A stretch of 64,000 nt of DNA from Yoonia sp. R2331 (GTDB lineage: Bacteria > Pseudomonadota > Alphaproteobacteria > Rhodobacterales > Rhodobacteraceae), in assembly GCF_041103235.1 (NCBI RefSeq), contig NZ_JBGCUN010000001.1, positions 1,922,001 to 1,986,000 on the forward strand, given 5' to 3'. A model generated the notes under the pieces. It was not told where the DNA came from, did no database searches, and worked only from the letters and a program-made list of their open reading frames with translations. Position 1 is the first letter of the stretch. Every line of letters begins with the position of its first letter. This document shows, piece after piece, positions 53,604 through 62,358 of the stretch. The translations under genes were made by a program, and so were the position numbers.

Positions 53604-54229
53604 TGTTTCGTCTCGCCATTTGTCTTTGTGTTATTGGCAGCCTGTTGTCGGCACAAACTCTCTCGCCGAGCGAACAAGCAGCTGTTGACCAAGTTGCCCC
53701 GGACCAAATGCAAATCGCGCAGCGAAATGAAGAATGTAGTTTGCAGGGCCTTGCGCAACGCGAGCCCTTAGTTATCGCTTCAGGGGCGGCGCTTCCGGTC
53801 CTTGATTGGCCCGAGACCAGACTTCTTGTTCTCCAATTTGCCCAAACCGACAATCTCGAGGCCGGGACTGTATCAATGTCAGCATTCCCGCCCCTTCCGT
53901 TTGGTGGAATCGCCGGCTTCGACTTCTGCAACGTCATGATTGTGAACGTCGTCTCACCACCTGAACGCGTTGGAGAATTTCGTATATTGATGGGACTCCG
54001 ATTGAGACGGAACCTTGATCTGGCGGTTGACTACCCAAACACCTCCCAAACCATCGCGGATCAAGGGCAGATTTCAGTCATTCCCGAAAGCCCTGTCGTC
54101 GTGGCCAATCTTGCCGATCCGTCTCAAAAGAGCTGGTTAGACGCTGGTGCCGACGGCCTGTTGGCAGCGGCTGGCCAATTCTACAGCTTTAACGATCTCG
54201 CTTTGATCCCACTGGTGCCAGCGCAATAG
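53600..54229 (+). CDS. Exported protein of unknown function inserted between cobS and cobT
   Basis: A 209-residue protein that I do not recognise. The start [20 protein letters not shown] is a signal peptide. The mature part has beta-rich stretches and two cysteine positions (EECSLQGL and FDFCNVMIV). Codon choice is visibly more A+T-rich than in cobS or cobT. The ATG at 53600 overlaps the cobS stop, so it is placed for coupled translation. Composition and odd position suggest it was gained. No domain is evident, and it could equally be a fast-evolving periplasmic protein. Confidence 0.65.
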   Translation: MMFRLAICLCVIGSLLSAQTLSPSEQAAVDQVAPDQMQIAQRNEECSLQGLAQREPLVIASGAALPVLDWPETRLLVLQFAQTDNLEAGTVSMSAFPPLPFGGIAGFDFCNVMIVNVVSPPERVGEFRILMGLRLRRNLDLAVDYPNTSQTIADQGQISVIPESPVVVANLADPSQKSWLDAGADGLLAAAGQFYSFNDLALIPLVPAQ

Positions 54230-54261
54230 TTTGCGCCGTATCTCGTCGGTCAACATACACT

Positions 54262-54312
54262 TGCTTTTCTTCTGGCCAGAAATATCCCGGGGGTGCGGGG
54301 GCTGGCCCCCGC
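54262..54312. repeat. Intergenic GC-hairpin plus TTCTTCTGGCC element, copy B
   Basis: TGCTTTTCTTCTGGCCAGAA and ATATCCCGGGGG are followed by a perfect hairpin GCGGGGGC-TG-GCCCCCGC (54295-54312). The core TTCTTCTGGCCA-AAATATCCC is shared with 22455-22477, where the hairpin comes first instead. It lies between two unrecognised genes inside the cobS-cobT interval. Confidence 0.6.
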
Positions 54313-54435
54313 CCATCGCGACGCGCGCAGCGCGGCGCAATATCTCGTAGCACCCCGTGCCCAAAACCCCACACCTCGCGGGCGTTCTTACTTTGCCCAC
54401 TAGATAAGCGATAACTTAACCCTCATGCTGCATTT

Positions 54436-54825
54436 ATGAGCAGTATGAAAACTCTCATGACGACCCTCTTCCTCGCGCTTGGCGCCCTCCCCGCCAACGC
54501 GGGGCTTTCTTTGGACAACACACAACTCCAGAAATTTGCCGCCTGTGCGGGTCGCCTTTCTGCGCAGATGGAACATCAATGGATGTTCGACGGCCCCGCC
54601 TCTGACATTACCCGCCAGCAACGCGCGCAGGTGCTCGATCTGATGCGTGCCGTGATGACGCCCGATCAGGGCCGCGATGTGTTGCACTGGCGGATCACGG
54701 CCAAGGCCGCGCACCACGCGCTGCTGACCCGCGCCACCTTCAACGACGATCCCAACGACGCCACATGGGCCGCCAACATGGCCGCGACCCTGACCGCCGA
54801 TTGCACCGCGTTCCTGCTTAGCTAA
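54436..54825 (+). CDS. Small exported protein, function unknown
   Basis: A 129-residue protein with a signal peptide (MKTLMTTLFLALGALPANA, ending near residue 22) and a helical mature part of about 105 residues. Two cysteines (FAACAGRLS and TADCTAFLL) may form a disulfide joining the first and last helices. I know of no family. The ATG could be 54436 or 54445. It precedes cobT by 51 bases on the same strand. Confidence 0.7.
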   Translation: MSSMKTLMTTLFLALGALPANAGLSLDNTQLQKFAACAGRLSAQMEHQWMFDGPASDITRQQRAQVLDLMRAVMTPDQGRDVLHWRITAKAAHHALLTRATFNDDPNDATWAANMAATLTADCTAFLLS

Positions 54826-54876
54826 AGCACACCGGCCCTCTGGTCATTGCGCGCGCGCCGCACTAGTTTGCGGCCT

Positions 54877-56754
54877 ATGAACAAGCCATCTGACAACCCT
54901 GCCGATCCGTTCAAGAAAGCCTTAGCCGAGGCCACGAAGGTCATGGCCGATGATCCGGAACTCTCGGTTACATATTCCGTCGACCCCGCCGGTCAGACCA
55001 GCGACACGATCCGCCTGCCACAGGTGACCCGCCGCATGACCAAACAAGAGGTGTTGCTGGCGCGTGGCCACGCCGACGCGATGGCGCTGCGGCACAAGTT
55101 TCATGACGCTGGCACCGCCGCGCGCTACATGCCGCAGGGCCAGATGGCGCAAGACCTTTACAACGCGATGGAATCCGCCCGGGTTGAGGCCGTCGGCGCG
55201 CAATACATGCCCGGCACCGCAGGCAACATCGACGCCAAAATCGGGAATGAGGCGCTGCGCAAAGGCTATGACCAGATCAAACAGCCCGCCGATGCGCCAC
55301 TGGCCACCGCAGCAGGCTACATGATCCGCGAACTCGCCACCGGCCGCGCCCTGCCCGAAGGCGCTGACAATGTGCTCGACCTCTGGCGCGGCTTTATCGA
55401 GGATCATTGCGGCGAACGGCTCGAGAATCTCTCGGACATGCTGAACGACCAGCAGGCCTTTGCCAAATTCGCGCGCGACCTGATCTCGGACCTCGGCTAT
55501 GCCGACCAGCTGGGCGATGATCCCGACGGGTCGGACGAAGACGACGAAAACGAGGCCGAAGAAGGCAGCGACGAGCAGGAAGAACCCGATAGCACCGGCG
55601 AAGACGATAGCGACGGCGAAGAGGCCGAAGCCTCGCCCGAGCAAACGCAGGAAGACCAGCAAGACGCATCTCAGGCCGAGATTTCGATGGACGATCAGGC
55701 CGACGCCGAGATGGGCGAAGAGACCGAGATGCCCGATGGCGAAGCCCCGATGGAGCCGCCCCAGCCTGCACCGGTCTCAGACGCCGACCCCGATTACCGC
55801 GTCTATGCAACTGATTATGATGAAGAAATCGGCGCAGAAGACCTCGCTGAACCGGCAGAGCTGGAACGCCTGCGCAGCTATCTGGATCAACAGCTTGAAC
55901 CGCTCAAAGGGGCCGTGTCACGCCTCGCCAACAAGTTGCAGCGCCGCTTGCAGGCCCAGCAAAACCGCAGTTGGGAGTTTGACCGCGAGGAAGGCATCCT
56001 TGATGCCGGACGGCTCGCGCGCATCGTCGCCTCCCCCACCACGCCGCTGTCCTTCAAGGTCGAAAAAGACACCGAATTCCGCGACACCGTTGTGACGCTC
56101 CTTCTGGACAACTCCGGCTCCATGCGGGGTCGCCCGATCTCAATCGCCGCGATCTGTGCTGATGTCATGGCCCGCACGCTGGAACGCTGCGCCGTCAAGG
56201 TCGAGATCCTCGGCTTTACCACGAAGGCATGGAAAGGCGGCCAAAGCCGCGAGGATTGGCTGAAAGCCGGACGCGAACCAACGCCCGGCCGCCTGAACGA
56301 CCTCCGGCATATCGTCTATAAATCCGCCGACGCCCCCTGGCGGCGGACACGGCCAAACCTTGGCCTGATGATGAAAGAGGGCCTGCTGAAAGAAAATATC
56401 GACGGTGAGGCGCTGGAATGGGCACACCGCCGGCTGGTCGGGCGGCACGAACAGCGCAAGGTGCTCATGGTGATCTCAGACGGGGCACCGGTGGATGACA
56501 GCACCCTGTCGGTGAACCCGGCCAATTATCTTGAAAAGCACCTGCGCGACGTGATCGCGATGATCGAAAAGCGCAAGGCGGTGGAATTGGCCGCGATCGG
56601 CATCGGCCACGATGTCACGCGCTACTACGATCGCGCGGTGACAATTACGGACGTCGAACAACTGGCCGGTGCGATGACCGAACAGCTCGCCAGCCTCTTT
56701 GACAGCGACCCCCGCAAACGCGCGCGTGTTCTGGGGATGCGCAAAACCGGCTGA
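54877..56754 (+). CDS. cobT: Cobaltochelatase subunit CobT
   Basis: A 625-residue partner of CobS in cobaltochelatase. The C-terminal von Willebrand A domain has a MIDAS DNSGS (Asp411, Ser413, Ser415) that binds Mg2+ to hold the complex. A very acidic linker (about 205-300, runs of D/E such as [18 protein letters not shown]) separates it from the N-terminal domain, typical of CobT. The start at 54877 ([16 protein letters not shown]) matches known CobT. It lies 1.27 kb after cobS owing to the two inserted genes. Confidence 0.94.
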   Translation: MNKPSDNPADPFKKALAEATKVMADDPELSVTYSVDPAGQTSDTIRLPQVTRRMTKQEVLLARGHADAMALRHKFHDAGTAARYMPQGQMAQDLYNAMESARVEAVGAQYMPGTAGNIDAKIGNEALRKGYDQIKQPADAPLATAAGYMIRELATGRALPEGADNVLDLWRGFIEDHCGERLENLSDMLNDQQAFAKFARDLISDLGYADQLGDDPDGSDEDDENEAEEGSDEQEEPDSTGEDDSDGEEAEASPEQTQEDQQDASQAEISMDDQADAEMGEETEMPDGEAPMEPPQPAPVSDADPDYRVYATDYDEEIGAEDLAEPAELERLRSYLDQQLEPLKGAVSRLANKLQRRLQAQQNRSWEFDREEGILDAGRLARIVASPTTPLSFKVEKDTEFRDTVVTLLLDNSGSMRGRPISIAAICADVMARTLERCAVKVEILGFTTKAWKGGQSREDWLKAGREPTPGRLNDLRHIVYKSADAPWRRTRPNLGLMMKEGLLKENIDGEALEWAHRRLVGRHEQRKVLMVISDGAPVDDSTLSVNPANYLEKHLRDVIAMIEKRKAVELAAIGIGHDVTRYYDRAVTITDVEQLAGAMTEQLASLFDSDPRKRARVLGMRKTG

Positions 56755-56835
56755 ATGGCGCTGCGATTTATCGCCGAAAAATCGGCACCCTCCGGTCGGG
56801 GGCAGACTTAGCCAGAAGAAGACAGGACCAGCACC

Positions 56836-58599
56836 ATGTTTCAAACCTTTGGCGCATCATCAACGCCCGAACAGGGCCCGCCCCGGCTGGCCTCCTTGCG
56901 TGCGCACATGGCCCGTGCCGGTTTGGATGGCTTTCTGGTCCCGCGCGCAGACGTGCATCAGGGCGAATACGTGGCGGATGCAGATGCCCGGCTGGAATGG
57001 CTCACAGGCTTCACCGGTTCTGCTGGCTTTGCCGCCGTATTGGCTGATGTCGCCGGGGTTTTCATTGACGGCCGCTATCGACTTCAGGTCCGCGATCAGG
57101 TGGCTGATGTCTTCACACCCGTCAACTGGCCCGAGATCAAGCTTGCGGACTGGCTAAAGGACCAACTACCCAAGGGCGGTCTCGTCGGCTACGACCCTTG
57201 GCTCCATACGGTCAGTGAGATTAAGACATTGGCCAAGGCGCTGGACGGAAGCGGCATCACAATGCAGGCCAGCGCCAATCTGGTGGACGCGATCTGGGAC
57301 GATCAGCCCGCCCCGCCTGACGCAAAGTTCACCGCCTACCCCCTTGAATACGCAGGCGAAAGCCACGCGGACAAAGGTGCGCGGGTGGCAAGTGGCACCC
57401 ATGTCATCACCCTGCCCGATAGCATCGCGTGGCTCTTGAACATCCGCAGCACCGACATTGAGCGCAACCCTGTGCCCCATGCCTTTGCGGTGTTGCATCC
57501 TGACGGCAAGGTTGATCTTTTCACCCGCCCCGGCAAAGCGGATGACATCACCGACCACCTAGGCACAGACGTCACCTTGCACGACCAATCCACCTTTCTG
57601 GACCACCTTGCGACCCTGCCCGCCCCGGTGCTGATTGACGAAAAGGTCTGCCCGCAGATCGTCAAGACCACACTGGGCGACAAGGCCACTCATGGCACCG
57701 ATCCCTGCCTGCTACCCAAGGCCACCAAGAATGCCACCGAAATTGCAGGCGCGCGCGCGGCCCACCTGCGCGACGGGGCCGCAATGGTCCGCTTTCTGGC
57801 CTGGCTCGACGCGACTGCCCCCGGCGGGCAACTGACCGAAATAGACGTGGTCAAGCAGCTTGAAAGCTTCCGCCGCGACACCAACCAATTGCTGGACGTC
57901 AGCTTTGAAACCATCTGCGGCGCAGGCGCGCATGGGGCCATCGTCCACTACCGCGTGACGGACGACACCAACGCGCCCGTCTCACCGGGTGAATTGCTGC
58001 TGGTCGATTCTGGCGGCCAATACATCGACGGCACCACCGACATCACCCGCACGGTGATCGTGGGTGACCCATCAGATGACCACCGCGCCTGCTATACCCG
58101 CGTCCTGCAAGGCATGATCGCGGTCAGCCGCACGCAGTTTCCGCGCGGCGTTGCGGGCAACCATCTGGACGCGCTTGCGCGTGCGCCGCTCTGGGCGGAT
58201 GGGATGGATTATGACCACGGCACGGGCCACGGTGTCGGGGCCTATCTGTCAGTACACGAAGGCCCCCACGGCCTATCCCGCCGCGCCACCACCCCGTTTG
58301 AGGAAGGCGTGATCATCTCGAACGAGCCGGGATATTACCGCACCGACGCCTTTGGCATCCGCATCGAAAACCTGATTGTCGTGGTCAAAGCGCCCAGTGG
58401 TCCAGACAGCCGCGATATGCTGGCCTTTGACACGCTGACCTATGTCCCGCTTGACCGCCGCCTGATCGACACCGCGCGCTTGTCGCCCGCCGAACGCGCA
58501 TGGGTCGACAGCTATCACGCCGCAACTCTTGACCGGATCGGCCCGCTGATAGATGGTTCTGCGCTCGACTGGCTGAAACAGGCGACCGCCCCGTTATAG
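56836..58599 (+). CDS. Xaa-Pro aminopeptidase family (M24) metallopeptidase
   Basis: A 587-residue aminopeptidase P-type enzyme cutting N-terminal residues before proline. The pita-bread domain carries the two-metal site: LLLVDSGGQYIDGTTDITR (two Asp), GTGHGVGAYLSVHEGP (His), ISNEPGYY (Glu) and FGIRIENL (Glu). Two creatinase-like N-terminal domains precede it, giving the long form usual in Rhodobacteraceae. Cytoplasmic. It follows cobT by 81 bases and precedes a DUF427 gene by 49. Confidence 0.9.
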   Translation: MFQTFGASSTPEQGPPRLASLRAHMARAGLDGFLVPRADVHQGEYVADADARLEWLTGFTGSAGFAAVLADVAGVFIDGRYRLQVRDQVADVFTPVNWPEIKLADWLKDQLPKGGLVGYDPWLHTVSEIKTLAKALDGSGITMQASANLVDAIWDDQPAPPDAKFTAYPLEYAGESHADKGARVASGTHVITLPDSIAWLLNIRSTDIERNPVPHAFAVLHPDGKVDLFTRPGKADDITDHLGTDVTLHDQSTFLDHLATLPAPVLIDEKVCPQIVKTTLGDKATHGTDPCLLPKATKNATEIAGARAAHLRDGAAMVRFLAWLDATAPGGQLTEIDVVKQLESFRRDTNQLLDVSFETICGAGAHGAIVHYRVTDDTNAPVSPGELLLVDSGGQYIDGTTDITRTVIVGDPSDDHRACYTRVLQGMIAVSRTQFPRGVAGNHLDALARAPLWADGMDYDHGTGHGVGAYLSVHEGPHGLSRRATTPFEEGVIISNEPGYYRTDAFGIRIENLIVVVKAPSGPDSRDMLAFDTLTYVPLDRRLIDTARLSPAERAWVDSYHAATLDRIGPLIDGSALDWLKQATAPL

Positions 58600-58648
58600 C
58601 CCTGTCACAAAAAGACGCGACAGCTTGAACACATCATAGGAGGATCGC

Positions 58649-58990
58649 ATGGCCGACCATATCAAGATACGCCCCGCCACAGGCACATGGGTCGTGCGTG
58701 CCGCAGGCGCTGTCATCGGCGAATCGACCCGCGCGCTGGAACTGACCGAAGGCGACTATCCCCCCGTCATCTATTTCCCGCGGGAAGATATCGCCATGGC
58801 CTTTCTGGACCCTTCGGACACCACATCAACCTGCCCGTTCAAAGGTGCCGCCACCTATTTCACGCTGGTCGCCAAAAGCGGCCCGATCGCAGACGCCGCA
58901 TGGTCTTACGAAGCACCAAAAGACGCCGTCGCCCAGATCAAGGACCACTTGGCGTTTTACACCACAAAGGTCGCCGTGGAAGAGGTCTAG
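58649..58990 (+). CDS. DUF427 family protein
   Basis: A 113-residue single-domain protein of DUF427. Marks are RVRAAGAVIGESTRALEL-like VRAAGAVIGESTRALEL (about 18-34), PVIYFPREDIAMAFLDPS (about 43-60) and the CPFKGAATYFTL core (about 65-77), with a final FYTTKVAVEEV. Function is unknown; the fold is a small beta barrel in known structures. AGGAGG lies before the ATG. Confidence 0.88.
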   Translation: MADHIKIRPATGTWVVRAAGAVIGESTRALELTEGDYPPVIYFPREDIAMAFLDPSDTTSTCPFKGAATYFTLVAKSGPIADAAWSYEAPKDAVAQIKDHLAFYTTKVAVEEV

Positions 58991-58993
58991 ACT

Positions 58994-60682
58994 TCAGGAG
59001 TGTTCTTCGCGCGCGGTCTCGGCCAAGGCTTTGTTCATCGCGCGCAAGGCATCCACCTGAAACAGCGCGCCCCACAGCTCTGGCGGGTTATCTTCGCCGC
59101 CCAATGTCACCACCGGGATAAACCGATGGCCGCCCGTCTCGAACAAGGGCATGGCCTGTTCCAGCGTGGCATTGCCGTCGATATAGACCCCCTCGCCCAC
59201 CAGATCCCAGCAGGCCGTCTCTGGTGCTGCGCGGGCATCATCTCGTGGGCGCATGATCGTGGCGACCCGGAAGGTCGCCAGCAAATAGGCCTGCGGTCCG
59301 GCGGCCAGATGCACATTGCGCCGCTCGAGCTGGGTCAAAAAGAATGACCGATCCACCAGCCGCGTTGACAGCGCCGTGGACAACGACACCGCGACCATCA
59401 CCGCCATCGCGGTCTGCCAGTCACCGGTCAGCTCGAACACGATCAACGTGGTCGAGATCGGCGCGCCCAGCACGGCGGCGGCCACCGCACCCATACCCGC
59501 CAATGCGTAGAGCGTGCCCTCGCCCGATACCGTGGGGAATACGCTTGTCGCGATCATGCCAAACGCAAGGCCCGTCAACGCGCCCACCATCAGTGATGGC
59601 GAAAAGACCCCGCCGCCCATGCGCCCGCCCATCGTGATCGCCACGGCCACCACCTTGAGCACCACAAAAACCACCGCTTCGTGCAGGATCAGATTGCCGG
59701 TCAGCGCGGCAGACGTCGTCTCATAGCCGACGCCGATGATATGCGGAAACCAGATCGCCAAACCGCCCAGCATCAGCCCCGCCACCGCCGGTCGCAGAAA
59801 CCTTGGCAGGCGCAATCTGTCCTGCACGAAACTGCCAAAGTCATCGGCCCAGAAAATCGCCCGCATCAGCACCACAGCGACAAAGCCGCAGACAATCCCA
59901 AGGATCAAAAAGGCCGGCAGTTCGACATAAAACGCCAGCGCGTTCTGCGTGGGCAGCACAAATTCCGTCACATCGCCAAAGGCCAGCCGGTTAATCACCG
60001 TGCCCGCCACGCTCGCGATCACGATCGGCGCAAAGGCGTGCACCGCAAAATGGCGCAGCACAACCTCCAGTGCGAAAAGCGCACCGGCCAAGGGCGCATT
60101 GAAGCTGGCCGAAACAGCGGCGGCAACCGCACAGCCCAACAAATCGCGGCCCGTGACACCGTCTGCGCGGATCGTGCGGCTGATTAGGGTCGAGATCACC
60201 GCCGCCATATGCACCACCGGCCCTTCACGGCCCGTGGACCCGCCCGTAGACAGGGTAATCATGCTGGCAATGGCTGACACCGCCCCCTGCCGCACCTCGA
60301 CCCGGCCTTCGTGCAGGGCTGCCCCCTCAATCACATCCGCAACCGACCGGACGCGGGCATCTGGCGTGAACCGGTGAAACAGCAGCCCCACGATCAGCCC
60401 GCCACAGGCCGGGATCAGCAAGATGTGATACCATGCAAGGTCAGCGGCAAAGCTGTGCAACAGCCGCACATCGTCGGTGCCGTAAACCGTGGTCTGGATC
60501 GCGGTGATCCCCAGCCGGAACAGCAAGGCTGCTGTGCCTGCCGCAATTCCGATAATCAGGGCGATGAACCAGAACTGCATCTGGCTTGGCCCACGGGTCA
60601 CCATCACCCGCACGGCCTTGCGCAGATCGGCGGCAATCCTGCCCCGAAGTTCTGCAATCAGCGTTGCGAGCGTACGGCTCAT
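58994..60682 (-). CDS. ClC-type chloride channel/antiporter with CBS region
   Basis: A 562-residue ClC membrane protein. Selectivity motifs are GSTGREGPVVHMAA (the G-R-E-G-P with gating glutamate), ALFALEV, and GGVFSPSLMVGALTGLAFG (GxFxP). About 11 to 12 re-entrant helices cover residues 30-430. The C-terminus (about 440-550) contains a CBS-type regulatory segment (FRVATIMRPRDD, then ATLEQAMPLFETGGHRFIPV). The glutamate implies H+/Cl- exchange is possible. Divergent from the FAD-linked dehydrogenase gene (73 bases apart). Confidence 0.92.
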   Translation of the reverse strand: MSRTLATLIAELRGRIAADLRKAVRVMVTRGPSQMQFWFIALIIGIAAGTAALLFRLGITAIQTTVYGTDDVRLLHSFAADLAWYHILLIPACGGLIVGLLFHRFTPDARVRSVADVIEGAALHEGRVEVRQGAVSAIASMITLSTGGSTGREGPVVHMAAVISTLISRTIRADGVTGRDLLGCAVAAAVSASFNAPLAGALFALEVVLRHFAVHAFAPIVIASVAGTVINRLAFGDVTEFVLPTQNALAFYVELPAFLILGIVCGFVAVVLMRAIFWADDFGSFVQDRLRLPRFLRPAVAGLMLGGLAIWFPHIIGVGYETTSAALTGNLILHEAVVFVVLKVVAVAITMGGRMGGGVFSPSLMVGALTGLAFGMIATSVFPTVSGEGTLYALAGMGAVAAAVLGAPISTTLIVFELTGDWQTAMAVMVAVSLSTALSTRLVDRSFFLTQLERRNVHLAAGPQAYLLATFRVATIMRPRDDARAAPETACWDLVGEGVYIDGNATLEQAMPLFETGGHRFIPVVTLGGEDNPPELWGALFQVDALRAMNKALAETAREEHS

Positions 60683-60755
60683 ACCTGCCCTGCCTCTGGT
60701 CCGTGCGGCGACCCTGCTCTAGACTTCCACGAATTGACAGCCCAAAGGCCCATTC

Positions 60756-62129
60756 ATGACGATCGCAAGTGCAATTGCCGCCCTAAAGCCTCTTCTAGGC
60801 GAAGGGCTTAGCCTGTCCAAGTCCGATCTGGACCTACATGGCCGGTCCGAGACGCACTTTCCGCTGACACCTCCCGATGCGGTGGCATATCCCACTTCAA
60901 CGGCAGAGGTCGTGCGCATCGTCAAAACCTGCGCCGCCCATGATTGTCCGGTGATTCCATGGGGTACCGGCACCTCGCTCGAAGGTCACAGCCTCGCGGT
61001 GCGCGGCGGGGTGACGGTGGATATGTCGCGTATGGATAAAATCCTGCACGTGAACGCCGCCGATATGGACTGCGCTGTGCAACCGGGTCTCACGCGGCAG
61101 GCGCTCAACACCGAATTGCGCGCCACGGGCCTCTTCTTTCCGGTTGATCCCGGTGCCAATGCCGCCCTTGGCGGCATGGCTGCAACCCGCGCATCGGGCA
61201 CCACGGCAGTGCGTTATGGCACCATGCGCGACAACGTCATGGGGCTTCAGGTGGTGCTGGCAGATGGCCAAGTGATCCGCACCGGCAGCCGCGCCCGCAA
61301 ATCATCAGCAGGCTATGACCTGACCGGGCTCTTCGTGGGGTCCGAAGGGACACTGGGCATTATCACCGAACTGACACTCAAGCTGCACGGCCAGCCACAG
61401 GCCGTGGCGGCAGCGACCTGCGCCTTTGCCACGGTCGCTGATGCGGTCGACGCGGTCATCACCACGATCCAGATGGGCGTGCCAATGGCGCGGATCGAAC
61501 TGGTTGATGCCGCCTCTGCGGCGGCCGTCAATGCCTACGCAGACGCGGACTGGCCCGCCTCGCCGCACCTGCTGGTGGAATTTCACGGCTCGGATGCTGC
61601 CGTGGCCGCTGACGTTGCCACCTTTGGAGAAATTGCCGCAGATATGGGCGGCACCGGGTTCGACTGGGCCACCGCCACCGAAGACCGCAATCGCCTTTGG
61701 CAAATCCGCCATGACGCCTATTACGCGATCCTAGCGAGCAAACCGGGCGCCACCGCTGTCGTCACAGATGTCTGCGTACCAATCTCGAAACTGGCACACG
61801 CCATTGCCGAAACCCAGGCCGAGATTGCGGCCAGCCCGATCACCGGCCCGATTCTCGGTCATGTGGGTGACGGGAACTTTCACGCCATCCTTTTGATCGA
61901 TCCAAACGATGTGACCCAACGTCAAGCAGCGCAGAATCTGTCCCACAAGATGACCGAACGCGCCCTTGCTTTGGGTGGCACAGTGACAGGCGAACACGGC
62001 GTGGGAATAGGCAAAATGCCTTATATGCTTGCTGAACATGGCCCCGCATGGGCCGTGATGAGCCAGATCAAAAAGGCACTTGATCCCACCGATATCATGA
62101 ATCCCGGCAAGTTATGTCAACATAACTGA
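60756..62129 (+). CDS. FAD-linked D-2-hydroxyacid dehydrogenase (GlcD/Dld type)
   Basis: A 457-residue oxidoreductase with an FAD-binding type-4 domain (about 40-190; IPWGTGTSLEGHSLAVRGG is the FAD pyrophosphate loop) and a FAD-linked oxidase C domain (about 220-455). Late motifs HVGDGNFHAILL and GEHGVGIGKMPYM hold metal/substrate histidines seen in D-lactate and glycolate dehydrogenases. It oxidises a D-2-hydroxy acid and passes electrons to the respiratory chain; D-lactate or glycolate is likely, and the malate synthase elsewhere in the window would suit glycolate. Cytoplasmic face of the membrane. Confidence 0.9.
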   Translation: MTIASAIAALKPLLGEGLSLSKSDLDLHGRSETHFPLTPPDAVAYPTSTAEVVRIVKTCAAHDCPVIPWGTGTSLEGHSLAVRGGVTVDMSRMDKILHVNAADMDCAVQPGLTRQALNTELRATGLFFPVDPGANAALGGMAATRASGTTAVRYGTMRDNVMGLQVVLADGQVIRTGSRARKSSAGYDLTGLFVGSEGTLGIITELTLKLHGQPQAVAAATCAFATVADAVDAVITTIQMGVPMARIELVDAASAAAVNAYADADWPASPHLLVEFHGSDAAVAADVATFGEIAADMGGTGFDWATATEDRNRLWQIRHDAYYAILASKPGATAVVTDVCVPISKLAHAIAETQAEIAASPITGPILGHVGDGNFHAILLIDPNDVTQRQAAQNLSHKMTERALALGGTVTGEHGVGIGKMPYMLAEHGPAWAVMSQIKKALDPTDIMNPGKLCQHN

Positions 62130-62318
62130 CCTTCTTTTTGACAGGTTGAGATAAATCCTCATGAGATTAAACCTCTGGGTGTCCGGTTGTGCTGCGAACT
62201 GGGTGATCAGGCCTCGGCTTATCCCTCATGAACCACGCGACCAGAAAGCACGATTTGCATAGGTCGTGCGGTGTTGACGTGAGTTGTTTTCGGGTGTGTG
62301 TGTGCCCGTGAGTAACGG

Positions 62319-62358
62319 GGCGCTCTGGGTCTGTAACGGGCTTAGGGCGCCTTTTTTA
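62319..62358 (+). terminator. Intrinsic terminator after the FAD-linked dehydrogenase
   Basis: GGCGCTCT (62319-62326) pairs with AGGGCGCC (62344-62351, one G-T) over a 17-base loop, followed by TTTTTTA. It lies some 190 bases after the dehydrogenase stop and runs into the recN stop codon (62356-62358) of the opposite strand. The 190 bases before it hold no gene that I can see. Confidence 0.65.
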
